From: Parelaphostrongylus tenuis
Lineage: Eukaryota; Nematoda; Chromadorea; Rhabditida; Metastrongylidae
NCBI GenBank assembly: GCA_019055375.1
Contig: JAHQIW010003823.1
Span: forward strand, 1-64,000
Direction of reading: 5' to 3'
Length of the DNA stretch: 64,000 bases
Below, one piece after another: positions 36,905-46,400 of this stretch. Position 1 is the stretch's first letter. Every line of letters begins with the position of its first letter. Below the pieces are notes generated by a model. The model saw only the letters and a list, made by a program, of their open reading frames with translations. It was not told the origin of the DNA and did not search any database. Position numbers and translations under genes: made by a program.

Positions 36905-37727
36905 ATGGCATCAAACCCTCAGTATCCGTTTTCTTCCTCTAGCACAGTCGTCGCGAATACTGGACATCTTTTCCAAGCTCTCGATTGAGGTGACATGTAC
37001 GACTATAATTTTACTGATAGTGGAACATTTTCAGCTGTGAATACACTGACAAGAGTCGCAAACAGATTCAGTATACTGAGAGTGAGCGGTCTTTCCAAGG
37101 AACGTCTGCATCCTGTTCAAGTCCCTTTCATTGTTCTTTCCGTCCATTAATTGTTGATTCTCTCATTACATGACCATTGTGTTATGCTTTTGCAGTAATC
37201 TTTGTTCGATTCCAAAAGCGAAAATATTATACATTCAACATGTTCAACTCAATCAGTGTCCGTTTTCTGCGTTAGAAGACATCTTCTGAAAGCTCTACTA
37301 ACTGCGTGTAATTCACAGTTGGCCAGTTGCTCGCTAGCCTCCTTTGCACTTTGTCCCGTTCTTCTATACGACTTCTACTTCTCTTGATCCTTCGTGTCCA
37401 CGAGATGCCGAGCTTAACTAGACGAGGGATCTGCGATCCAAGAGCAAACTCCTATTTGTTTTCCATGGAGCCACTGCTTTTCCATTACATGAGTTTTCCT
37501 CCAATTCACGCGCACTTGTTTTTGGCTCGATTTACTGAACTTTCTGTGCATCCTGCCCTTCGGTACACCCTAAGAAATGATGTCCTCATAAATTCAACGA
37601 AGGTTTTTTAACAATTTGCCGTCAATCCAAAGCTCTTTTTCAGCTCAATCGAGTAACATCACTTAGTGTTGTATTGCGAGGACTCGGTGTTCACGAGATG
37701 CTCCAACCTGGGACTACGCATGAAGTG
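36905..37727 (+). pseudogene. Three-exon gene fragment, weakly PEX13-like, with in-frame TGA
   Basis: Exons 36905-36989, 37035-37081 and 37644-37727 join with matching phases (1, then 0). Intron 1 is 45 bases with GTGACA and TTTTCAG, a normal small nematode intron; exon 2 ends at GTGAGC and exon 3 at GTAAGG. The start reads MASNPQYPFSSSSTVV, followed by GHLFQALD, a TGA at 36986-36988, then AVNTLTRVANRFSILR and LNRVTSLSVVLRGLG. The pattern VANRFSILR followed by a hydrophobic stretch recalls the membrane part of peroxin PEX13, the peroxisomal import docking protein, but no SH3 exon was found downstream, where a family A element begins at 37783. Without the TGA this would be a normal gene start. 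The family call is weak; the exon structure is better supported. Confidence 0.4.
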
Positions 37728-37782
37728 GTAAGGGATGTTTGAAACAACTGACAGGCGACATTGTCAACATATCTCATGATTT

Positions 37783-38195
37783 TTATTTGAGCCAACATGT
37801 CATGTAGCCTGTTAATGGGCTCTTGTACAGGCCGACACACGTGTTTCGGCCTTGAGCGGCTTCGTCAATCGAGCAGAACCCTTCGTCTTTAGCCAATCCT
37901 CTCGGGGTGCTCCAGTCCCATCTTCCCTTCCACTAAGAGTAGGCGACGACGAACGATTTACAATGCCGTCAATTGAGACAAATCACTAGATCGGCGATGA
38001 TGTACATTCGATTGTTCTTGGCTGGCATTTATAAAGTACTGAACCGTTCATTTCGAGTGTTTTCTTAAGAACACGCTCAATGTACAAGAGCTCATTAACA
38101 GACTACATGACATGTTGGCTCAAATAATAATTATGAAATATGTTGAAATTTGAGCGTGGCCTTAAGAAAACAGTCGAAACAAATGGTTTCAGATT
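37783..38195. mobile_element. Family A element with nested inverted ends
   Basis: GAGCCAACATGTCATGTAGC..GCTCTTGTACA at the left is mirrored by TGTACAAGAGCTCATT..TACATGACATGTTGGCTC at 38082-38125. A second inverted pair (TTTCGAGTGTTTTCTTAAGA at about 38056 against its inverse near 38160-38185) overlaps it. The minus-strand hammerhead at 37825-37870 keeps stem II, GAAA and CACGUG but has UUGACGA for CUGAUGA and a G at the cleavage position, so it should be inactive. Confidence 0.65.
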
Positions 38196-39058
38196 GTCAA
38201 ATACTTCCATAGCTACAATTACGGTCTAATCCAATAAACATGATATGGTTCATTGTAATCCGCTTATGGCTAATCTAAATTTGTCAGTTCATACATGATC
38301 TAACTGATCTTAGTAAAGATCTTATAGAGAGCCCCAGCACATAATGCACTCGATAGTGACGGACTTCTCTAATTTTTCTTTTCCTGGGCAAGATGACTGT
38401 GCTTTCCTGATTCAGTTTACTCTTTTTAGAGGTTGGTTCTCATATGGGCATCAACTAAACATAATTTATTCTTTACTGCTCGGAGGAGGTCGCTCAATGT
38501 ATTGAGGGCTTTTGGAGATGCATATTCATTGAAGTTTCTTATCGCAATCAGAACTGAACAGAAAATAATCTGGGTAGTTCTTTTCAAAAAGAAATTTTGA
38601 GTCGAAAAAAGTTTTGAGACGAAATAAATTAAAGTAGATATTTCACCTCATCTCCTACATATTAGGACGAGTGATAACCCATCCTTTGCTCATCAATGCT
38701 AAAAATGACACAAAATTTTCACAAAGCAGGTTGTACTGTGTATATACTGCGTTACTGACCGCTTGTACGGAATTCTTCTACACGTTAAGTAGAGAGACTT
38801 GTTGCAGAGGTCTTGTGCTGATTAATAATTTGTTACTAATAACATTCTCAAAGTTAAACATGCACAAACGTTTGCAAGCTTGCAGCCTGTAAACTCGCAG
38901 TATAATGGCTTCATTGGCCGAAACCCTCGAATCATTTATAGAATGTTTTGCCATACTTCTAGAATTAGTAAACTGTAGTTATAAACATGCACCATTGTAT
39001 ATAGGAAAGCATATTTCTGTAAACAAATATTTCATTGAAACAAAAACACTCAAAGACA

Positions 39059-40249
39059 TCACTTGGCAGTCTTTCTAAGCTTTGCCAGCTCAATTCTGAC
39101 TAATCGATTGCGCATCTGTTTGGCCTTCATCAATTTATACCTCTCATAATCAGTCATCTTCGCTCGCTGAAACGAACAAGGATCACTACGGTGAAGGAAA
39201 CAGAATAAATAAGACAAAAAAAGAAATTACATAGAAAAGGGAGAAGACGTCATGTCAGAATTGAAAAGCTAAATAAAATAGCACTTCAGCGGTTAAAGGA
39301 CCCGCTCGTCCAAACGGATTGTAAACAATCGCACATGTTTCAGGAGAATTTCTATTCAAATGGAATGCTTAACTATTCTCTTACCAGTTAGTGACTAGGT
39401 TGTGCTAATATAGTAGTGATTCCTGCTAAAAGTTTATTTTTACGCTAATGGCAGGAATTCTCTTCATTTAACCGCTTTATAATGATGGTATGATGTTACA
39501 AATACACCCAATGATGTTGAGTGATGTGCAAAACTTTTGCGTCGGGTGGGCTACAACCCGCATTTCACCGCATCCGCAGGCGCGTGCTCTAACCCGCTGC
39601 ACTACCGACGCCTGCTTGCGCTCCCGGACAAGGTAAAATGTAGGTTCGAGTCTCGCCTGAGGCAAATATTTTGCACATCGCTCAACATCATTGACTTTAC
39701 TTTTATTCGGACTTCCTGATGAGAATGGCGTACTCCTGCTCCATATGGGAGACCATGTTGGTGAAAGAAAATACCCTTACTCGTCGCAGTTCGGCACCCA
39801 GGAATACCTTCGGAACGCGATGAAGCAGATTATTGGAAGGAAAAATAGATTGGAAAAATCAAGTAAAATGGAGAAACAAGTGGTACTCACAATAGCTTTC
39901 TGCTCGATCTTTTTCGACCAATTGGTTTTCTTGAACTCTTCACTAATTTTAGCCGCATCAAACGCTTCCTTTACGCGTTTTGTCCGTTGTCCAACACGAA
40001 TTTTAACAACGAATTTAGTTAATTGCAGATCTTTGAGATTACGCACGCATCTAACGACACCAGTACTCGGTCCGTCAATTAGGACCTGAAGGAAAAAAAC
40101 TGTGTAGATCTGATTACTTAGAACCAACGAAACTCATCACTAACCTTGTTACCATCCACAACATCGACAATGGTGGCGATTTTGCCGGCATCTTTACCCT
40201 TGGCGATGAAAACAACGCGACCTATTTGAACCAAACGTTTGAAGACCAT
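39059..40249 (-). CDS. rpl-14: 60S ribosomal protein eL14 (RPL14)
   Basis: Structural protein of the large cytosolic ribosomal subunit. There are three exons on the minus strand: 40145-40249 (35 codons), 39891-40085 (65 codons) and 39059-39166 (35 codons plus stop), all in phase 0, giving 135 residues, the family's usual size. Exon 1 begins MVFKRLVQIGRVVFIAKG and has AGKIATIVDVVDGNK; exon 2 has VLIDGPSTGVVR, LKDLQLTKFVVK and NWSKKIEQKAI; exon 3 has RAKMTDYERYKLMKAKQMRN. These are the eL14 KOW-type fold and the C-terminal helix signature. TTTCTTTTAG ends three bases before the ATG, fitting spliced-leader addition. The second intron (39167-39890) holds a foldback element. The copy is intact and likely functional. 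Confidence 0.97.
39490..39700. mobile_element. Foldback element, family F, inside rpl-14 intron 2
   Basis: Left arm CAATGATGTTGAGTGATGTG and right arm CACATCGCTCAACATCATTG are inverses. Between them lie a reversed tRNA-like block (GCGCGTGCTCTAACCCGC) and GGTTCGAGTCTCGCC. It is shorter than the copy at 33283. Confidence 0.75.
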
Positions 40250-40499
40250 GGTCTAAAAGAAATATATCCTTTGAATTCAATGCTAAATAAGTTCTGAACA
40301 CAGGCTCGGCCTTCTTTAGCAATAATATCACCACAGCGATTCACACAAGAGCATAAAAGGGTGCAGGAGGAAGCTCTGAGCTTTGATCGACCAGTGAAGG
40401 TGCGCCGTGTATTCGTGTTCAAGTGTTTGAGGTGAGTGGATGCATATACGACCTTCACAATGACCTGCCATGGCCCGCTGATGTATCAGGTCAATAGTG

Positions 40500-40650
40500 C
40501 TATGTTTTCAGACAAGTGCCGCACCATTTCACCGAAACCGGAAGGATGGCACGCTTGGTGAGCAGTGAGCGCAGAGTCGAACCTTTGACCATCAATTGTC
40601 CGATCATGCCTCGCAGAGTACCCCTAACCACTGTGTCATAAAAGCTCACA
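40500..40650 (-). repeat. SINE-1 fragment, minus strand
   Basis: Reverse reading gives TATGACACAGTGGTTAGGGG and AAAGGTTCGACTCTGCGCTC, then CACCAAGCGTGCCATCC. It is truncated. Confidence 0.65.
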
Positions 40651-40744
40651 AGACCATACGGGCAAATTTTCCAGCACACTCTACCCACTCTACTTTGCGT
40701 TTAAGATTGTTCGAAGACATAGTGTTAAAATGACGCTTTGATAC

Positions 40745-41000
40745 TTTATTGACTCGTCTTCACAGTGCTTTTTTGAATGCGTGGATCCCAGTATTTCCAG
40801 CATTCAATTCCTTTTTTCGTCTTCTTCCTGAGCATCGCAGAATACTGATTGAGCGAGTCTTCCTAAAGTCCCGAAGATAACCTAGCTGTGACGTCCCAAG
40901 GGGCGTTGTTGACTGCTGGAGGTAGTCAGGGGTGGAGCTCACCTCCACATTCGCCGTGACAAGCATCGTAACCACTCGGCCACGATACGCCCTTGTTAAT
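40745..41000 (-). repeat. SINE-2 copy, minus strand
   Basis: The minus strand starts GGGCGTATCGTGGCCGAGTG GTTACGATG, a good tRNA-like A box, and ends at the GGATCC..CACTGTGAAG block. This copy best shows the tRNA origin of SINE-2, possibly from a Ser/Leu-type tRNA. Confidence 0.7.
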
Positions 41001-41222
41001 ATGGTCTTCGAAAAAAAAGCTCCATTAGTACTGCAAATTTTCAAAACAGGTCAATTCAATGGACGAAGTCCTTGATTTACGAAGAAACCTTTCACGTTGA
41101 AAATCATACGAAACAAATCTCAGAGGGTAAAATCAACAGTTCGCACTATAACAATCCCTAATGCGCAAACCTTATTTATTTGAGATGATCTATTGCCAGA
41201 CAGACGCGGATACTAATACTAA

Positions 41223-41390
41223 GCGCATGTGGAACAACGGTTAGAGGCGCTCTGCGTCGCACGCGAGGTCAGTGGTTCGATCTCGTGCTCATGGCTCACC
41301 AAGCCATCCATCCCTACTGGGTCCGTAAATTGGTGGTACCAAACTGGTCGCAAAATTGTATGGGAGGATAAGCACCTGCAACCTAGCAAG
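41223..41390 (+). repeat. SINE-1 fragment, plus strand
   Basis: GCGCATGTGGAACAACGGTT, AGTGGTTCGATCTCGTGCTC and CACCAAGCCATCCATCC are present; it stops after the GGGAGGATAAGCA block. Confidence 0.75.
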
Positions 41391-41394
41391 TAGC

Positions 41395-41620
41395 CGAACT
41401 GAAGCGTTCCTAATGAGCCCGTTAATTGATTGCAAGAAAGTGTTAGTGTAGAGGGCCGAACTAGCACATCGCTTACAGCCTCGCCTTTCTGTTACACCAC
41501 ACTACTGACCGCTGCGCTATCTAGCCATTAGTGAAAAAGAAACGAATGGGTAAAAATGAGAAGAACAGAGAAAAAAACCGAAGACAAAACACTTGAAAAG
41601 AGTGGGATCTGAGCTCCAGC
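41395..41620 (-). repeat. SINE-3, unit 1 of a tandem pair
   Basis: The minus-strand head GGCTAGATAGCGCAGCGGTC is tRNA-like, followed by AGGCGAGGCTGTAAGCGATG. Unit 2 (41640-41850) repeats the same head and the same flanking AAGACAAA.CACTTGAAAAGA.TG tail, so the two units form a direct duplication of roughly 240 bases. Confidence 0.65.
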
Positions 41621-41639
41621 CGGGCTATAGCGTTTCTAA

Positions 41640-41850
41640 GGACCTGTTCATCGATTGCAAGAGAGCGTCAGTGGAGGGGATCGAACCAGTACATCGCCTA
41701 CTACCTCGCCTTTTCGGTATGCCATATGCCAACCACTGCGCTATCCCGTCCTTAATGAAACTTAGATAATAAAAGAGAAAGGATAGGCCAGAAATAAAAG
41801 GAATGAAAAAAGAATGGAAGACAAAGACACTTGAAAAGACTGACTAAAGA
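41640..41850 (-). repeat. SINE-3, unit 2 of a tandem pair
   Basis: Minus-strand head GGACGGGATAGCGCAGTGGT, then AAAAGGCGAGGTAGTAGGCG and GGTTCGATCCCCTCC (B box). See unit 1. Confidence 0.65.
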
Positions 41851-42114
41851 CCATAACGAGAGTTTAGGCCCTTACCAGCCACTCACGATGGCAGCGAAAT
41901 GGCGCAGAGGATGGAGTTTCGTGTCAGGACCACAAAGAGCAGTTCTGTGCCGTATGGAGTCCTTTAATAATAAGGTCACCGAAACGTCCGCCGCCGACGA
42001 GGCCAGGCGGTCCTTTATGGCGCTTCCAAGCTTCTCAGTTGTTTTTACCTCCTATTTTTTCTCTCGGTTTAAGCTTATTTTTGCCCTTTCTTAATTTTTC
42101 ATTTTCTAAATTTC

Positions 42115-42480
42115 ACTAGTGGCCGGATAGCGCAGTGGCTAGTGGTGCGGTGTATTAGGAAGGCGCGGCAGTAAGGAATGCACTGGTTCGTCCTCTCCAC
42201 TAATATTCTCTTGCAATCAGATCCGATGTTAGTTGTGTTTGTTGAATAACTGGTGACCGCTGTTAGAGCTGAATGAGCTTATAAGTCGATGAGGCTGAGG
42301 AAGACTGATCCAGTCGGAGCGTCGGCTAGATCGAACGGCCGTTCGCATATGCCTCTGGTTAAGTTCTTTTTGTATTTTTCTTATCCACTTTAAATTACGC
42401 TTAGCGGCTTTATCGAAGCGCTTCAAAATTTTACGAAGCCTTTGATATCGTCCCGCACTTGTTTCCATAGTGATCTAATC
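42115..42480 (+). repeat. SINE-3 copy, plus strand
   Basis: GGCCGGATAGCGCAGTGGCT and CTGGTTCGTCCTCTCCAC are the A and B boxes; the tail includes TGCAATCAGATCCGATGTTA and CGCATATGCCTCTGGTTAAG. A further tail-like unit (GGTGACTG.., CATCTGCATCTGGTTAGAG) follows at 42580-42720. Confidence 0.6.
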
Positions 42481-43480
42481 CCTAGTTTTTCCCTATTTCT
42501 CTATTTCATCGTCCTATTCCTTGCTATCTCCTCTCCTCCTATTTTTTTTTCTATCTTTATTTATCGATTAATCATTTGTTAGGAAATTGGTGACTGTTAT
42601 CAGGTCGAATAAGTTTCTCAATGCTTAGAGGAGACTCCTCGAGGCGGAGTTATCGAGACTTGTCCATCGCCTGGCGTAGGGCGAGGTTCACATCTGCATC
42701 TGGTTAGAGTTTTTGTGTATCTTGCATCTGTCACATGAAACAGCGATGAGCAGCTTTGTACAAGCGGTTCCGAATTTTGTATATGCCCTTGAATTCCATA
42801 GATAAGAGTGGTTCAATTTTTGCAGGAAAAAGGAGCGGGCAAACACGCGCGCTTTTCGGTAATCAGATATTATTTTCGAATTTCTTTTTAATTTTTTCAA
42901 GAATAAAAGTTAAGCTGCTAAAAATCACTGGATTGATAACTCACTGAAAATTACTAGAATCACTATTAGTACTATTTTTCGGCACAAACCGCCCTTATCT
43001 ATGAACTCCTGGTGCTATTTTCATTTATTTTCCACTTGAAATTTTGCCTGTTGTTCTGTTGAATTTTCCTTTTTTTTTCTTTATTCTTCCTGTTTCATCG
43101 CCAATTTTTCTCTTTTTGTCCAATTTTTTTTTTTGTTAGCAGCTTCGTGTTAGCTCATCGTAGAAGCGGATTTTTGTTATAGTTTTACATTTTTTATAAA
43201 AATGCTCTTCAAGGTTGTCATGCAAAGTCATGTATTTTTTTATTTCCGGAATTATATCTGCCTTGCAGCGAACTGTTCGGTGTTTTATTTCACAATTTTC
43301 GAGGGCTAATGCTTTCATCTGCTTCGCTAATCGATAGAATAGGCCATTTTTAGCTGAATTCGTCAGTCAATAGACCATTTTTATGTGAATCTCTACTTGT
43401 GTGATGACGTCAAGCGCTGTTTATGTTTCGATCGCCTCTATATCTGATATACGCAGCGTTATTACAAATCTTCTAAATAC

Positions 43481-43487
43481 TCTTCAG
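43481..43487 (+). promoter_or_regulatory. Spliced-leader-type acceptor before the CASC3 start
   Basis: TCTTCAG ends two bases before the ATG at 43490. Nematode trans-splice acceptors commonly lie this close to the start codon. No upstream coding exon was found. Confidence 0.55.
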
Positions 43488-43489
43488 CC

Positions 43490-46400
43490 ATGTCGGAAGT
43501 GGACACACCAGCTTCTCCAGTTCTTGCGGAGAATGAGGAAAAACTACGCGACGCGGATCTTGTTTCAAAGATGGAGAGCGTGAAGGTTGACGAGGAAACA
43601 ACTGACCCGTACAGCAACATCGCCGGAAACCGATGAAGACACCAAGAGTGATGTAATCTTGAGTGATGTATTTTCTTCTTTTGTCAACATCATCTCATTC
43701 TTCGTGTTTTTCCAGGGGAAAGAAAACGGTGAAGAAAGGTTCCACACTCCGGAGGTTCCAAATGACATCCCGAATGACATACAGAATGACGGTAACTTTC
43801 TCCGCTATTCATCATTCTTAATTTCGATAGGAAATTTGTCTTTTCAACAAGATCTGGCGATGATGTTAATTTCGAAAGATGAACTTTCGGTCAGTCTTGG
43901 CCATCATTAACTTCTATAATCTCATGTAGTTTCGTTTTTGAGCTGACACAAGGTTGTTATAAACGTATTGCTGGAATTCAACGATTGGCGAAGCTGTATG
44001 AAGCCTTGTAGAAATCTCCACTCGTATGTGAACCACCCACGAGTGGTCTCGGTCTCAAGAAAGGGTAAAAGACTAAGAAGAAAGCCAAACAGGAAGACGT
44101 TAGCTATTGAGTATGAAGGAGAAGTAATAGCAACCTTGTGCTAGGTCACAAAAGGCGAGCTCGTTAGATCGTGGTTTAGAAGTTTGTAGAGGACAAAGTA
44201 ATTATCTCTAACTTCCTTGCAAGTGCGTCAAATGATCGTATTTTAGATGAGCCAAAGCTTGACGACGATGAAATAGAAGGCAATCCTGCTTACATACCGA
44301 GAAAAGGTTTTTTTTCCAACTACTCTGCTTTCTTCTCAAGTTCTTGTTTCCGATTTTCAGAGAATAAAAAGCCTTTTGATTTTGATAGGAGTTTTTCCTA
44401 TTGCATTTGATAAGTCATTGTTATCATAGAATTAAGTTTTCCAGGCAGGTACTATATGCATGATTCCCGTGAAGCTGATGAGGAAGTGGAAGAAAAAAGA
44501 ACAAGCCGTGCCGATGGCACATGGAAACATGATAGGTGAGAGTAGGCGAGATGTCTTAATCATAACTCATTTTCAACTTTTCTAGTAGCTTCGTAATTTT
44601 GTCTTTATTTTCTTCATGTTTTCTTTTAATGAAATTTTTTGAAATCGCCTTTGTTCAAGGTACAACGAGCGTTTCCAACGTCCTAAAACAAAGAAGCAAA
44701 TAATGACACGTTATGGTTTCGACATTCGCGAGCGAGACAATCAAGATGCTGAACCAATCAAAAACAACGGTCAGAAGAGGTTTGTGACCTTACCATACTT
44801 ACCACATATTACATAATCAAGCTTTTCTTATTCGAGAATTCTCTCTAGTTTCACAAAGTTTTTTTCTAATTGGAACACTTTGTAACAGCCAGGCTGAAGA
44901 CGTCAAAATATATTCTTTATCATGCATAGTTTTCTGCATGCAATCCTTCTACGTTATTGCTTGCATAGTATTTTTGGAATAAAACGAAGTATTGTTTGAT
45001 TTCAAAGAGAATCTTAGTACTCATATCATGTAGCTCAATAACACCCATAGTTGTACTCACTCGTTCTTTGCCTTTCGAGGCAAAACGAATTTCTTCATGT
45101 GTATCTTTATCATTTTTCATTTTGCTTAGCTATTATTCCATAAAAATCCATTTCACAAACTGTACTTTTGTTACCCACTTAATATTGTTTTGTTTACAAG
45201 ATAATATTTAGTCAAAGAAAGAGAACGATGATGCTGAAGAGCCTGTCAGAGGGAAAAGGCGGCCGAAAAAAGAGCGTGAGTTTCTTCCATCCTGCGAGTG
45301 TTAATTTTATATCTCTTGACTAATGGACCACTATAGATTTCCTTGAGTAGCTGTTCAAAAGTTATCTTCATACAGCACGCCAGAAACAACGAGCACGCTA
45401 CGAGCGATCTTACGAGGCGACGACGAAGCCACGATCGCAAAACGTAGATAAGCCAGGAAGACAGTCTGGACATCGGTCATCTGCTGAAGACGACAGAAGA
45501 GGTGTGAACTGTTGTTTCTTCATAAATCTGTTCGACTTCATCACTAGCTTGACTCATTCTGCAATGAGTGCCCTCTATTTCACAAAGTACTCTGCGCTTG
45601 AAGAATCAATAATTTGAGACATGGCAACAAAAAAACGAATCTAAAGCAGCTATGTGGTAATTCCAATGTGGGATACGTTTTCAGTAGACCTGGTTAATGA
45701 TTTCGTGAGTGCAAACGCATACAGTTCCATGGAATATGGGTGCTTTTCGGCTATAAGAGGGCAGATGAATATTCGAACTCACTCGCTGTACAAGGATTTT
45801 TCGTAGAATTGTTAATAATCATTCGAAAGCATGGTCATTTGGATAGCTCGTCACTTGGCTGGTATTTCAGAATACCTTCTTATAACGTTGTAAAGTCCAA
45901 AATAGAATTTTGTTTCACACGACATCGCTTTTTATCTTATTCCGCTTATATTTCGCTGGACGAAACTCCTTCCTTAGAGTGCTAGTACTCTTTCGATAGC
46001 ACAAGTTTTGTAGAACTCATGTTTGCTTTTTGGAAAAGCTCTTCTGATAGTGCTGTAGGAGGAAGGAAATATTTGTGTTTTACACCTCGCTGGATAGTGC
46101 TCTTTCATTTACACCGTTAGTAATCAATCGATAGCGTAACGTTCAATGATTCCAACGCTGTGCTTACGTTCTGGAAAGATCGTTTCACTGCAGTGTAGCA
46201 AGGAAAGTAAGATCAAGTTTCAAAATTTGACAACTTGTTCACCGTTCATCCATGGACAGGGGCAGGGCGATCGATTGATGCCCTAACGCGTAAATCATTT
46301 GGGGTGCAACTTCTTATTCGACTGAGAATTTTTTCTTCGCTCCGAAAAAAAAAAGACATAAAACGATTGACTCAGATACTACGAGATTTTTCTACTCGTT

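Noticed and set aside
38435..38607. Open frame after a TTTTTAG acceptor (RLVLIWASTKHN..)
   Set aside because: In phase with the fragment ending at 37727, but with no homology signal and a basic, low-information composition; left unannotated.
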